From RYN-111 sp963760125 (lineage in GTDB: Bacteria > Actinomycetota > Actinomycetes > Mycobacteriales > SCTD01), in assembly GCA_963760125.1 (NCBI GenBank), contig CAVXBV010000007.1, forward strand, positions 558,001 through 622,000: a stretch of 64,000 bases of DNA, written 5' to 3'. Shown here piece after piece: positions 16,614 to 25,238 of the stretch; position 1 is the first letter of the stretch; each line of letters begins with the position of its first letter. Below the pieces are notes generated by a model that searched no databases, was not told the DNA's origin, and worked only from the letters and a program-made list of their open reading frames with translations. A program made the translations under genes and the position numbers.

Positions 16614-17558
16614 ATGCGAGTCGTCGTGGCGCTGGGAGGCAACGCGCTGTCTCCCTCGGGCGGTGACGGCTCGGTGGAGGAGATGCGCCGGGCCCTCGCT
16701 CGGACCGCCGCGAGCCTCGCGGACCTGGTTGCGGACGGGACCTCGTTGGTGCTGACGCACGGCAACGGGCCGCAGGTGGGGCGGCTGCTCCTGCAGCAGG
16801 AACTGGCCGCCGAGACCGTGCCGCCGATGCCCATGGACGTGTGCGGAGCCTTGTCCCAAGGTCAGTTGGGCTACCTGCTCGCGCAGGCCCTCGACAACGC
16901 GCTGCGGCGACGCAAGCACCCGGCGCGGGTCCTTACGTTGGTCACGCAGGTCGTCGTGGACGGACGCGACCCGGCGTTCCGGCGACCGTCCAAGCCGGTC
17001 GGCCCCTCCTACAACCGCCCCGAGGCACAGGCCATCGCGCACGCGTCCGGGCACGTGTTCACCGTGCTGCCGAACGGGCAGTGGCGCCGGGTGGTCGCTT
17101 CTCCCGCACCTGTGCGGTTCGTCGAGCAGAACGCGCTGCGGGCACTGGCGGACGCGGGTCATGTCGTGGTGGCGGCCGGCGGCGGTGGCGTCCCCGTCGT
17201 CGAGCACCGCGGGCAGCTGCGGGGCGTCGAGGCCGTCGTGGACAAGGACCGCTCGGCTGCCCTGCTGGCGCAGGCCGTCGGGGCCGATCGGCTGCTCGTG
17301 CTGACCGAGGTGGAGCGCGTGCAGATGGCGTTCGGTACGCCGCGGGCTCGGGCGCTGGAGCAGCTCACCGTCTCCGAGGCCCGTGCGATGCTCGCTGCCG
17401 GGGAGTTCCCGGAGGGATCGATGGGGCCGAAGGTGGAGGCGTGCGTGGCCTTCGCCGAGGGTGGCGGACACGCAGCGATCGGTGCGCTGGACCGCGCCGC
17501 CGCGGTGCTCGCCGGCGACTCGGGAACCCGGGTCGTACCGGACGCTCCCAGGGCCTGA
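16614..17558 (+). CDS. arcC: Carbamate kinase
   Basis: A 314-residue member of the amino-acid kinase family. VVALGGNAL (residues 3-11) and LTHGNGPQVG are the nucleotide/carbamate-binding motifs. VAAGGGGVPVV and EAVVDKDRSAALLA are the C-terminal carbamate kinase signatures, and GSMGPKVEACVAFAEGGG is the usual end. It catalyses ATP + carbamate to carbamoyl phosphate + ADP, used in reverse to make ATP from arginine or from purine breakdown. No arginine deiminase or ornithine carbamoyltransferase genes are adjacent. An ornithine cyclodeaminase lies 2 kb downstream on the other strand. The gene appears to be transcribed alone. Confidence 0.92.
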   Translation: MRVVVALGGNALSPSGGDGSVEEMRRALARTAASLADLVADGTSLVLTHGNGPQVGRLLLQQELAAETVPPMPMDVCGALSQGQLGYLLAQALDNALRRRKHPARVLTLVTQVVVDGRDPAFRRPSKPVGPSYNRPEAQAIAHASGHVFTVLPNGQWRRVVASPAPVRFVEQNALRALADAGHVVVAAGGGGVPVVEHRGQLRGVEAVVDKDRSAALLAQAVGADRLLVLTEVERVQMAFGTPRARALEQLTVSEARAMLAAGEFPEGSMGPKVEACVAFAEGGGHAAIGALDRAAAVLAGDSGTRVVPDAPRA

Positions 17559-17621
17559 TTGCTGGAGCAGCCACCCTTCGCTCTCCGACGCCCCCCGCCG
17601 ACCTGTTCGCCTGAGCGTCCG

Positions 17622-17650
17622 TCACCGCAAAGGCGGTGAGCTTCGCTCAC
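17622..17650. terminator. Two overlapping hairpins between convergent genes
   Basis: Arms 17622-17628/17633-17639 (tcaccgc/gcggtga) and 17636-17641/17645-17650 (gtgagc/gctcac) overlap and so are alternative structures. They lie just after carbamate kinase and at the 3' end of the reverse-strand DUF222/HNH gene, and could terminate from either side. Confidence 0.45.
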
Positions 17651-19419
17651 TCAGAACGGGGGGTTCTGGTCGTGCCAGGTGGGGTGGGTGACGAGGCCGT
17701 TCTCGTTGAGCCACCTGCCGTCGCGGAGCTTCACGGTGCGTTTGCCGGTGTGGAGGTCGTGGTGGAGGGTGTCGCAGACGTTGAGGGTCTGCTCGAGGCT
17801 GGTGATCTGGTCTTCGGCGTAGCCCAGGATGTGGTGGGGGCGGAGGACGGTCAGGGGGTTGGGGGTGCCGGGGCAGCAGCCGTCGCCGGCGCACCGGTTG
17901 CCGCCTTCGAGGTCGAGGGCGCGGCGTTCGTCGGCGGTGAGGGTGCGTTGGGAGTGGACGGTGCGGAGGGCTTTCCCGCCGAGGCTCAGGACGGTGGTGG
18001 TGACGTGCTGTCGCACCACCAGCGCCGGACCAGGCTGCGGGGCAGGAGCTGTCCGCTGTCGCCGCGGGGCGGTGGGGCGCCGGGTCTGCGGTGTGCGGTC
18101 TGGCTCGCGTTCCGGTGAGGCGTGGCTTCGGGGAGTCGGTGACGTGGATCTGGACGGGGGTCTTGCTGACCAGCCCGCCGAGGCCGGCGGCGAGGTAGCG
18201 CTCGAGGGCGTTCGAGAACGCGTCGTGCAGGCGCTTCCTGCGGCCGCGCGGGAGTCCGTGGGGCAGGACCCCGTCGGTGTCGAGCCGAGCCCCCAGGGGC
18301 CCCCACACGTCCTCGGGCTCGGTCGCCCCGTGCTGGCGGGCGTCGGCCCACGCTGCGGTGTCGTCGGGGTTGCGGGTGTCGTGGGCGGCGGCGGCGCGCA
18401 GGATGGTCCAGAGGCGTTCGCCGCACTCGAGGTCCAGGTCGCCGCACAGGTGCCAGCCCTGCCCGTCAGGCAGCTCGGAGAGGGAGAGTCCGCGGCGTTC
18501 GTGGCCCTTCGCGGCGCGGTCTTCCAGCAGGCTCGGGAGGACCGCGACGACGATCTCGTCCAACGCCCCCGTGAGGGCGCGGGGCGCGATGGTCTCGGCG
18601 AGCCACAGCAGCGCCTGTTCGAGCCGGTCGGCCTGCGAGCCCTCCAGCGCCAGGAGCGACTGTGCTCGGTCGATGATGAGCTGCAGGCGCGGGTCGGTGT
18701 CGTGCAGGCCCTGCAGCTCGCGGCAGACCAGCGCGGCGACGTTCCCCACGACGGCGTTCAGCACCAGGTCGCCTGGCAGGCCGTCGATGAGCCCGTCGGC
18801 CCGGTCCAGGTGCGGACCGCATTGCCGCAGCGCCCCCGCGGTCTTGCGGGCCGCGGTCAGGCTGACGCGCCCGTCCTGCACGGCCGCGTTCAGGACCGGG
18901 AAGGTGCGCAGCCGGTGGGCGAGCAGCGCATCACCGGGGTCGCCGTCGGGGCGGTGCTCCCGCACCCAGGCCTTCACACTCCGTGCGCCGACGAGCTCGG
19001 TCAGGCCGCGGGCGTGCACGTCGGCCAGGCGGGTCAGGTCGTGCACCCGCAGCTGCTGCTCGGCCTGCAGCAGCGCTTGCGCATCGGACAGGGCCTGGGC
19101 CGCGTCGACCTGCGCCGGCCGCACCGCGACGACCCGCTGGACCGCGCGCAGCAGGTCCGCGACCACCGGGCTCGGAGGGGGCAGGGGCCCGGCCTCGACC
19201 GGACCCAGCCCCGTCACGCCAGGAGCCGACCACGGCACCGAAGCCTCAGCCGCCAGGAGGTCTTGCGGGTCGGTCGGGTCGCAGCAGGCGCAGCCGAAGT
19301 GCTCGCTGCTGCTCGAGCTCCAGGAGCCAGGAGGGGATGACCGACGGTGCCTGGCACTCCAGCCCGTCGAGCGACTGCGGGGCATCAGGGGTGACCAGCA
19401 GGGCGTCGTACGCGTTCAT
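17651..19419 (-). pseudogene. DUF222/HNH endonuclease gene (13E12-repeat type), broken by three frameshifts
   Basis: The gene begins at ATG 19419 behind a perfect AAGGAGG. Its N-terminal part (MNAYDALLVTPDAPQSLD) lies in one frame. The DUF222 body, from EHFGCACCDPTDP near 19300 to VQIHVT near 18140, lies in a second. GDSGQLLPRSLVRRWWCDST near 18055-18005 lies in a third, and the HNH domain (VLSLGGKALRTVHSQRTLTADERR, then CAGDGC, HHILGYAEDQ and DTLHHDLH) in yet another. This requires about one inserted base near 19300 and single-base losses near 18050-18110 and 18005. The intact family has an N-terminal DUF222 domain and a C-terminal HNH nuclease and is spread like a mobile or recombining repeat. 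Either a recent pseudogene or local sequencing error. Confidence 0.8.
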
Positions 19420-19467
19420 CAGGGTCCACCTCCTTACTCATGACCGTATCTGTGTTCGATACTAATG

Positions 19468-19653
19468 TCAAGCGCTTTCGCTTGCTGTGCATAGGGTTTT
19501 GCGGGCATGACGACGCTGCAACCATGCGGGCAACCATGCGGCGTCCCTACTCGGGCCGGGAGTAGGGACGCTGTCGTTGTTGCCGAACGGGTCGGGGCAG
19601 GCGCAGCACCCGCTTTGCGTCGGCCCGACGACGAACCGCAGAAGGGTCTGCAT
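19468..19653 (-). CDS. Possible 61-residue peptide, doubtful
   Basis: An open frame from ATG 19653 encodes MQTLLRFVVGPTQSGCCACP and a 41-residue remainder. A GAGGG motif sits 4 nt before the ATG. The three clustered cysteines (GCCACPDP) resemble the GCACCDPTDP segment of the neighbouring DUF222 gene, which may be chance or a shared duplicated piece. A perfect hairpin and a 12-bp tandem repeat lie inside the frame, arguing against a normal gene. I list it only because this 286-bp gap has no other coding candidate. Confidence 0.2.
   Translation of the reverse strand: MQTLLRFVVGPTQSGCCACPDPFGNNDSVPTPGPSRDAAWLPAWLQRRHARKTLCTASESA
19518..19541 (+). repeat. 12-bp direct tandem repeat
   Basis: gcaaccatgcgg occurs twice in immediate succession (19518-19529 and 19530-19541), directly beside a perfect hairpin. 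Confidence 0.85.
19541..19571. repeat. Perfect 11-bp hairpin in the DUF222/ocd intergenic region
   Basis: gcgtccctact (19541-19551) and agtagggacgc (19561-19571) pair perfectly around a 9-nt loop. There is no U-run on either strand. It could terminate ocd transcription on the minus strand or be a leftover of a mobile repeat. Apart from this, the tandem repeat and a doubtful short frame, nothing is recognisable in 19420-19705. Confidence 0.7.
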
Positions 19654-19705
19654 GGCGCCCTCGCGCCGTCTCCGCAACGGCATGAGGGTGGCCGTCGTGT
19701 CGCGG

Positions 19706-20935
19706 CTAGGCGTCCCATCCCGGGACGAGCTCCCGGGCCAGCTGCTCGAGGAACAGCCCGATGTCGGTGACGATCCCGACGGCCTGCGCGGAGCCACGGT
19801 CGGCCAGCTTGGTCACGGTTGCCGGGTTGATGTCGACCGAGACCAGCGGGATCGAGGCTGGCAGGATGTTCCCGGTCGCGATCGAGTGGAGCATCGTCGC
19901 GACCATGATGGCGAACCCGACACCGGGCAGCTCGGCGCGCATGGCCCGCTGACCGACGATGACGTCGGTGTACACGTCGGGGAGGGGACCGTCGTCCCGG
20001 ACCGAACCGACCAGCACGTAGGACTTCCCGCCCTTGACGAGCGCGTGCATGATGCCGCTCCTCAGGACGCCCTGTTCGACCGCGGCAGCGATCGAGCCGC
20101 AGCGCCGGATCGTGTTGATCGCCCTGATGTGGTGCTCATGGCCGTGCTCGACGCCCTTGCCGTGCGACAGGTCGACTCCCAGCGAGGTGCCGTAGAGGGC
20201 GCTCTCGATGTCGTGGGTAGCCAGGGCGTTGCCGGCAAACAGCACGTCGACGTACCCGGCCTCGACGAGCGCCGTGAAGGCAGGCGCAGCACCGGTGTGC
20301 ACGATGCCGGGGCCTCCGACCCACAGCACCTTCTGGCCTTCGGCCTTGACCTCGCGCATCGACGTCGCGATCTGCCGGACCATCATCGCCTGCGGCTTCT
20401 CCGAGGAGACCGACGAGCTCATGAACTCGAAGCTGTCCTCGCTGGTGCTGTGCTCGCGGATCGGCAGCACCACCTTGACGCCCGAGGCCCCGCAGACGAC
20501 CTCGTCGCCGGCACGGACGTCGGAGACCGGCACCGTGCGGATCCGGTCACCGGTCACGAGCAGGCCGCAGTCCATCTCGGGTTGCTCGACCGGGATCCAC
20601 TGACCGTCCAGGCGCACCACGGTCTCGAGGTTGGTCGTCGAGTAGAAGTCCTCGGGGAACACCCCGTCCCGGTCGCACGGCTTCGTGACGGCCTCACCCG
20701 GGTCGATCTGGTTCACGCCGTGGATCTGCAGGCGCATCAGCAGGCGCTGGAGGCTGTCGTTGTCGTCGGCCGAGACCACGATCCGGGCGTACGACTCGTC
20801 CTCGTGGCGCTTGCCCACGTCGAGGCGGTCGATCCGGTAGTCACCGCCGTAGGCGAGCACGTCGTCCAGGACGGAGGCGAGCACCCCGGAGTCCATCAGG
20901 TGGCCGCGGGTCTCGAGGGTCTCGCTGACGGTCAC
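19706..20935 (-). CDS. Archaeal-type ornithine cyclodeaminase (TIGR00300, LOR/SDH bifunctional-enzyme conserved region)
   Basis: A 409-residue protein from GTG 20935, with GGAG 7 nt upstream; the longer upstream frame runs into the next gene. The N-terminal half is the LOR/SDH conserved region (RGHLMDSGVLASVLDDVL, DNDSLQRLLMRL). The C-terminal half has NAD-domain-like segments (VLWVGGPGIVHTGAA, VDVLFAGNALATHDIE) and the very conserved tail SIPLVSVDINPATVTKLADRG. This family was shown in methanogens to convert ornithine to proline plus ammonia with NAD, and it forms the C-terminal domain of cyanobacterial arginine-guanidine-removing enzymes. It is unrelated to the mu-crystallin-type cyclodeaminase. 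Its substrate here is inferred from the family. Confidence 0.8.
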   Translation of the reverse strand: MTVSETLETRGHLMDSGVLASVLDDVLAYGGDYRIDRLDVGKRHEDESYARIVVSADDNDSLQRLLMRLQIHGVNQIDPGEAVTKPCDRDGVFPEDFYSTTNLETVVRLDGQWIPVEQPEMDCGLLVTGDRIRTVPVSDVRAGDEVVCGASGVKVVLPIREHSTSEDSFEFMSSSVSSEKPQAMMVRQIATSMREVKAEGQKVLWVGGPGIVHTGAAPAFTALVEAGYVDVLFAGNALATHDIESALYGTSLGVDLSHGKGVEHGHEHHIRAINTIRRCGSIAAAVEQGVLRSGIMHALVKGGKSYVLVGSVRDDGPLPDVYTDVIVGQRAMRAELPGVGFAIMVATMLHSIATGNILPASIPLVSVDINPATVTKLADRGSAQAVGIVTDIGLFLEQLARELVPGWDA

Positions 20936-20964
20936 GCAGGCGCTCCAAGGGTCGGTCCGACGGG

Positions 20965-21852
20965 TCAGACGACGGCCCCGTCCTCGGGACCGTCGTCGCC
21001 TCGAGCATCGCGCATCGACGCGACCAGCAGGGCGCCGCCCCCTCCCGTCAGCAGCATCCCGAGCATCAGCCACAGGGGGGAGTCGTCGAACCCGATCTGG
21101 AACGGGGCGAACGTCAGCGCGAGTCCGAACAGCAGCACGCCGACCGCGAAGGCGGTGCGCAGCCGTGGCCGCGGGACCTTGGGGGCGGGGGGCGGCTGGA
21201 AGTGTCCCTCGTCCTCGAGCGCGTCGGGCTCCACCCAAGACGGCAGGGCCTCCTCGTCGGCCGTGCGGTCGGACCGCCGGCGGGTCGCCTCGGCAGGAGG
21301 CGTGGCGCGCGTGTCGGGCACGTCCTCGGCAACGGGCCAGCGCGCCACCGGTTCGTCGACGGACAAGGAGAACCCGGCCACGATCTGCTGGAACAGGTCG
21401 TCGTCGCTCGGCGTGGCGTCCCCGGCCCGAGGGGGGAGGTCGGGGCTCGCCGCGGCTGGCGGGGCGGGTCGACCGGGCAGGACCGGCGGTTGGAGGACAC
21501 GCACGGCGGCGGTCCGGGGTACCGGCCGCACGAGGTCGTGCGCCGTCGCCCCGGGCTCGACCTCCGAGAGGAGCGCCGTCAGGTCCGCCACCTCGCTGCT
21601 CACGACGCCGCGCGCGAGATCGGCGCGCGACGGGGACACCCAGAGCCGGTCGAGCGGACGCTGTGGCAGCGTGGACGCGCGGGTGTAGCTGTCCACGTCC
21701 TGGGCCGGCTCGACGTACGCCGGGACGCCCTCGGCGGCCAGGGAGTCCAGCAGAGCCTCGGACAGGCGGGGGTCGATGTCGACCAGCGCTCCCCACTCGG
21801 CAGAGGGCAGCCCGTTGTCCCGCCGGCCGTGGGGAGGGTGTGCGCTGGTCAC
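20965..21852 (-). CDS. Actinobacterial membrane protein of unknown function
   Basis: A 295-residue protein. GTG 21852 follows the esterase stop by a few bases and starts the conserved part (HPPHGRRDNGLPSAEWGALVDIDP). Residues 25-110 look like a DUF-type ligand or regulator domain (LSEALLDSLAAEGVPAYVEP). A long acidic, Pro-rich linker follows, and two transmembrane helices close the protein (about 235-257 and 262-282). It lies 30 bp upstream of the ocd gene on the same strand and 5 bp after the esterase, so the three are probably one operon. I do not recognise a function. Confidence 0.6.
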   Translation of the reverse strand: MTSAHPPHGRRDNGLPSAEWGALVDIDPRLSEALLDSLAAEGVPAYVEPAQDVDSYTRASTLPQRPLDRLWVSPSRADLARGVVSSEVADLTALLSEVEPGATAHDLVRPVPRTAAVRVLQPPVLPGRPAPPAAASPDLPPRAGDATPSDDDLFQQIVAGFSLSVDEPVARWPVAEDVPDTRATPPAEATRRRSDRTADEEALPSWVEPDALEDEGHFQPPPAPKVPRPRLRTAFAVGVLLFGLALTFAPFQIGFDDSPLWLMLGMLLTGGGGALLVASMRDARGDDGPEDGAVV

Positions 21853-21856
21853 GACG

Positions 21857-22615
21857 TCAGCCGGCGGCCGCGGGGGCGTGCGCGCGTACGAAGTCCAGCG
21901 AACCCGCGAAGATCTCGGGGGCGTCGTTGTCCAGCGTGGCGACGTGGTAGCTGTTGAGCAGCACCCGCTCCTCAGCCTGCACACAGCCCTTGAGCAGCTC
22001 ACGACCCGACACCGGCTCCACGACGTGGTCCTCGGCGGACCGGTAGACGAGGACGGGGCAGGTGATCTTGGGCAGGTCGCGGCGTACGTCCGGCCAGGCC
22101 TGCTGGAGCGACAGCGCGGCCTTCAGGCCGAGCTTCGGGTAGGCCAGCTCGGTCACGCCGGGCTTCTTGATGTCGTTGCCGACGCCGGGGTAGGACGGGA
22201 GGACGCGTGCCAGCAGCGGCAGCAGCTTGGCGTCGAAGCGCTCCGTCGCGAGGCTGGCGTTGACGACGACGATGCCGGCAAGGTCCGGGTGCTGCTCGGC
22301 GAGGCGCAGCACGAGCGTGCCGCCCATCGACAGGCCCATCGCGAACACCGTGTCGCAGCGTCCGCGCAGGTCCTCGAGGGAGCGCTCGACCTCGGCGTAC
22401 CAATCGGCCCAACGCGTCGTGTTCTGGTCCTTGATGGTGGTGCCGTGCCCGGGCAGGCGAGGGGCCACGACCGTGAGGCCGGCGGCGTGCAGGTGCTCGG
22501 CCCAGGGGCGCATCGACTGCGTGGTGCCGGTGAAGCCGTGGCTGAGCAGGACACCGACCCGGCTCCCGGGGAGGTCGATGGGCTCAGCGCCGGGCAGCAC
22601 GTCAGGGGTGGGCAC
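21857..22615 (-). CDS. Alpha/beta hydrolase, carboxylesterase or monoacylglycerol-lipase type
   Basis: A 252-residue hydrolase from GTG 22615, with AGAGGA upstream. The oxyanion motif is LLSHGFTGT, the nucleophile elbow is GLSMGG (Ser), the acid is in RSAEDHVV and the catalytic His in NSYHVATLD. That spacing and the small cap match Est30-like carboxylesterases and bacterial monoacylglycerol lipases. No signal peptide is seen, so it is cytosolic. The substrate is probably a short- or medium-chain ester. Confidence 0.85.
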   Translation of the reverse strand: MPTPDVLPGAEPIDLPGSRVGVLLSHGFTGTTQSMRPWAEHLHAAGLTVVAPRLPGHGTTIKDQNTTRWADWYAEVERSLEDLRGRCDTVFAMGLSMGGTLVLRLAEQHPDLAGIVVVNASLATERFDAKLLPLLARVLPSYPGVGNDIKKPGVTELAYPKLGLKAALSLQQAWPDVRRDLPKITCPVLVYRSAEDHVVEPVSGRELLKGCVQAEERVLLNSYHVATLDNDAPEIFAGSLDFVRAHAPAAAG

Positions 22616-22759
22616 GTGGAGGGTCCTCTCGCGGGGGGTGCGGCTAGATCGTCGCACGCCGGGCCCGGGGGTGGGAGGTGTCACCCTGGAGGATCGTTGC
22701 CGCCGCACCCCCGCGCGGCCTACTGTCGGGTCTCCACAACAGCCGGGCAGGGGTGACGC

Positions 22760-23500
22760 GTGTTCTACTGGGTCGTCAAGGCGATCTTGACGCCCATCCT
22801 CAGGACCCTGTTCAGGCCGTGGGTGGAGGGCGAGGAGCACCTGCCCCTCGAGGGTGGCGCCATCCTGGCGAGCAACCACCTGTCGTTCAGCGACTCCATC
22901 TTCCTCCCGCTCAAGGTCACGCGGCGCGTGACCTTCCTCGCCAAGGCCGACTACTTCACCGGCCGGGGACTCAAGGGCAAGCTCACCAAGGGCTTCTTCG
23001 CGGGCGTCGGTCAGGTGCCGATCGACCGCTCCGGCGGCGCCGCGTCCGAGGCTGCGTTGAGCACCGCCAAGCGCATCCTCGCCGAGGGCAAGCTGCTCGG
23101 CCTCTACCCGGAGGGCACCCGCAGCCCCGACGGCCGCCTCTACCGCGGCAAGACCGGTGTGGCGCGCATGGCCCTCGAGGCCGGCGTGCCCGTCATCCCG
23201 GTCGCCATGATCAACACCGACGTCGTCCAGCCGACCGGCAAGAAGATCCCGCGCCTCGGCCGCGTCGGCATCCGCATCGGTGCGCCGCTCGACTTCAGCA
23301 GGTACGCCGGGATGGAGGGCGACCGGTTCGTGCTCCGGTCGATCACCGACGAGATCATGTATGAGCTCATGCTGCTGTCGGGCCAGGAGTACGTCGACAC
23401 CTACGCCACCAAGGCCAAGGCCGACATCGAGCAGGCCAAGGCCGCCGCCAACGAGGCGCTCGTGTCCGAGGCCTCCCCGCCGCAGCGCCGGGCCAGCTGA
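22760..23500 (+). CDS. plsC: 1-acyl-sn-glycerol-3-phosphate acyltransferase (PlsC family)
   Basis: A 246-residue protein from GTG 22760. NHLSFSD is the catalytic HX4D motif, FAGVGQVPIDR is block II, LYPEGTRSPDGRLYRGKTGVARMALEAGVPVIPVAM covers blocks III and IV. A single N-terminal hydrophobic stretch (WVVKAILTPILRTLF) attaches it to the membrane. The reaction is acylation of lysophosphatidic acid to phosphatidic acid. Actinobacteria carry several copies and some act on other lipid acceptors, so the exact acceptor is not certain. The histidine kinase gene follows with an overlapping start. Confidence 0.88.
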   Translation: MFYWVVKAILTPILRTLFRPWVEGEEHLPLEGGAILASNHLSFSDSIFLPLKVTRRVTFLAKADYFTGRGLKGKLTKGFFAGVGQVPIDRSGGAASEAALSTAKRILAEGKLLGLYPEGTRSPDGRLYRGKTGVARMALEAGVPVIPVAMINTDVVQPTGKKIPRLGRVGIRIGAPLDFSRYAGMEGDRFVLRSITDEIMYELMLLSGQEYVDTYATKAKADIEQAKAAANEALVSEASPPQRRAS

Positions 23501-24591
23501 GCCTGCGCCCGTCCCGCTCCGCTCCAACTCGCGAGCGGCTCGACAGCGCGCTGTGGCGCGCGGTCGCGGTGTTCCGGCTCGCGGCGCTCGCCTACGCCGT
23601 CGGCAGCGCGCTCGCCCGGCAGGACCGCTTCACCTCTCCTCGCCTGGCAGCGCTCGTCCTGGCGGGCATGGCTGCCTGGACCGTCCTTCTCGTCGTACGA
23701 CGTGAGCTGGCCCGCGGGTGGTTGCTGAGCGACCTCGCGGTTGCCCTGGCGTGCCAGCAGGCAACCGTGCTGGTCCTGTCCGAGGCCCAGGTGCGCGCAG
23801 GGGAGCCGACCCTGACGGTGTCCTGGGCGGCTGTCCCGGTCGCGGCGTGGGCAGTCCGGTGGGGCTGGCGGGGCGGTGGGGTGGCGGGCCTGGTCGTGGC
23901 GGCTGGTGCCGTCGTGGAGCGGCAGGGGGCGTCGCAGGCGACGGTCAACTCGTGCGTGCTCCTGGTGCTGCTGGGAGGCGTCGTGGGCTACCTCGTGCAG
24001 GTCGCACGCCGGGCCGAGGCGGCGTATGCCGAGGCGGTGCGTCGTGGGGCGGAGACCGCAGAGCGGGAACGCCTGGCGCGCGAGGTCCACGACGGCGTCC
24101 TGCAGACGCTGGCGCTGGTCGCGCGGCGGTCGACCGACCCGGACCTGGTGAGCCTCGCCACGGGGCAGGAGCAGGCCTTGCGCAGGCTGGTGGCTGGTCC
24201 GGCTCCCGTGGCGTCGGGCGCGTCCGATGTGCGGGGACTGCTGCCCGCGCGGCCGGGAGTCGAGGTGGCCGCACCCGCCGGGCCCGTGACGCTGCCCGCG
24301 GCCGTCGCGCGGGAACTTGCCGCTGCGGTTGCCGCAGCCGTCGACAACGCGCTGGTCCACGGCGGTGGCGCTGCCTGGGTGCTGATCGAGGACCTCGGGG
24401 ACGAGGTCGTCGTGTCCGTGCGGGACGACGGACCCGGTATCGCCTCGGGGCGCCTGCAGGAGGCCGTCACGCAGGGCCGAATGGGACACGCCCGATCGGT
24501 CGTCGGACGGATGGAGGACCTGGGTGGGAGCGTGTCTGTCGTGAGCGCACCCGGACAGGGGACGGAGGTCGAGCTGCATGTCCCACGCTGA
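23497..24591 (+). CDS. Sensor histidine kinase, MacS-like
   Basis: The first conventional start is GTG 23569, but the conserved N-terminus of this family (RERLDSALWRAVAVFRLAALAYA) begins about 20 codons earlier with no ATG, GTG or TTG available. I therefore place the start at CTG 23497, which overlaps the plsC stop as CTGA; CTG 23503 is possible. Five or six transmembrane helices occupy residues about 25-160. The dimerisation motif is ERERLAREVHDGVLQTL (phospho-His), and the ATPase N and G boxes are AVDNALVHG and VRDDGPGI with GQGTEVEL. This is a NarL-type kinase with a DUF5931-like sensor, paired with the next gene. Confidence 0.82.
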   Translation: MSLRPSRSAPTRERLDSALWRAVAVFRLAALAYAVGSALARQDRFTSPRLAALVLAGMAAWTVLLVVRRELARGWLLSDLAVALACQQATVLVLSEAQVRAGEPTLTVSWAAVPVAAWAVRWGWRGGGVAGLVVAAGAVVERQGASQATVNSCVLLVLLGGVVGYLVQVARRAEAAYAEAVRRGAETAERERLAREVHDGVLQTLALVARRSTDPDLVSLATGQEQALRRLVAGPAPVASGASDVRGLLPARPGVEVAAPAGPVTLPAAVARELAAAVAAAVDNALVHGGGAAWVLIEDLGDEVVVSVRDDGPGIASGRLQEAVTQGRMGHARSVVGRMEDLGGSVSVVSAPGQGTEVELHVPR

Positions 24592-25210
24592 CCTGCGGGT
24601 GGTCGTCGCCGACGACCACCCGATCTGGCGCGATGCCGTGGAGCGCGATCTCGCCGCGGCGGGGCTGTCGGTCGTCGGCACCGCGGGTGACGGGGAGAAG
24701 GCCGTGCGGGTGTGCACCGCGGTCGCGCCGGACGTGCTCGTCTGCGACCTGCAGATGCCGGGGCTGTCCGGGGTACAGGTCACCGCTGCCGTCGTACCCC
24801 TCGGGGTGAAGGTGCTCGTGCTGTCGGCGAGCGGGGAGCAGGAGGACGTCCTCGAAGCCGTCAAGGCCGGCGCGACCGGCTACCTGCTGAAGTCCGCGCA
24901 GGCACCGGAGCTCGTCGACGCGGTGCGTAAGACCGCCGCGGGGGAGGCGGTCTTCACCGCGGGGCTGGCCGGGCTGGTGCTGGGGGAGTACCGCCGTACG
25001 TCGGAGGACGCCGCCGCGCCCAAGCTGACCGCGCGGGAGACCGACGTGCTGCGACTGGTGGCCAAGGGGCTCACGGCCAAGCAGGTCGCGGAGCGGCTGA
25101 CCCTGTCGCACCGGACCGTCGAGAACCACGTGCAGAACACGTTGACCAAGCTGGCACTGCACAACCGCTCCCAGCTGGTCCGCTACGCCCTCGAGCAGGG
25201 GTTGGACTGA
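24578..25210 (+). CDS. LuxR/NarL-family response regulator, MacR-like
   Basis: A 210-residue regulator overlapping the kinase end by 14 nt. The receiver has the acidic pair ADDHP, phospho-Asp in VCDLQMPG, Thr/Ser in LSASG and Lys in LLKS. The LuxR helix-turn-helix is LTARETDVLRLVAKGLTAKQVAERLTLSHRTVENHVQNTLTKL. In Streptomyces the MacRS system controls membrane and lipoprotein genes; whether that holds here is not shown. The following membrane-protein gene is the obvious local candidate target. Confidence 0.88.
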   Translation: MSHADLRVVVADDHPIWRDAVERDLAAAGLSVVGTAGDGEKAVRVCTAVAPDVLVCDLQMPGLSGVQVTAAVVPLGVKVLVLSASGEQEDVLEAVKAGATGYLLKSAQAPELVDAVRKTAAGEAVFTAGLAGLVLGEYRRTSEDAAAPKLTARETDVLRLVAKGLTAKQVAERLTLSHRTVENHVQNTLTKLALHNRSQLVRYALEQGLD

Positions 25211-25238
25211 CCGTGGCGAAGACCTCGAGGTGACCCAG

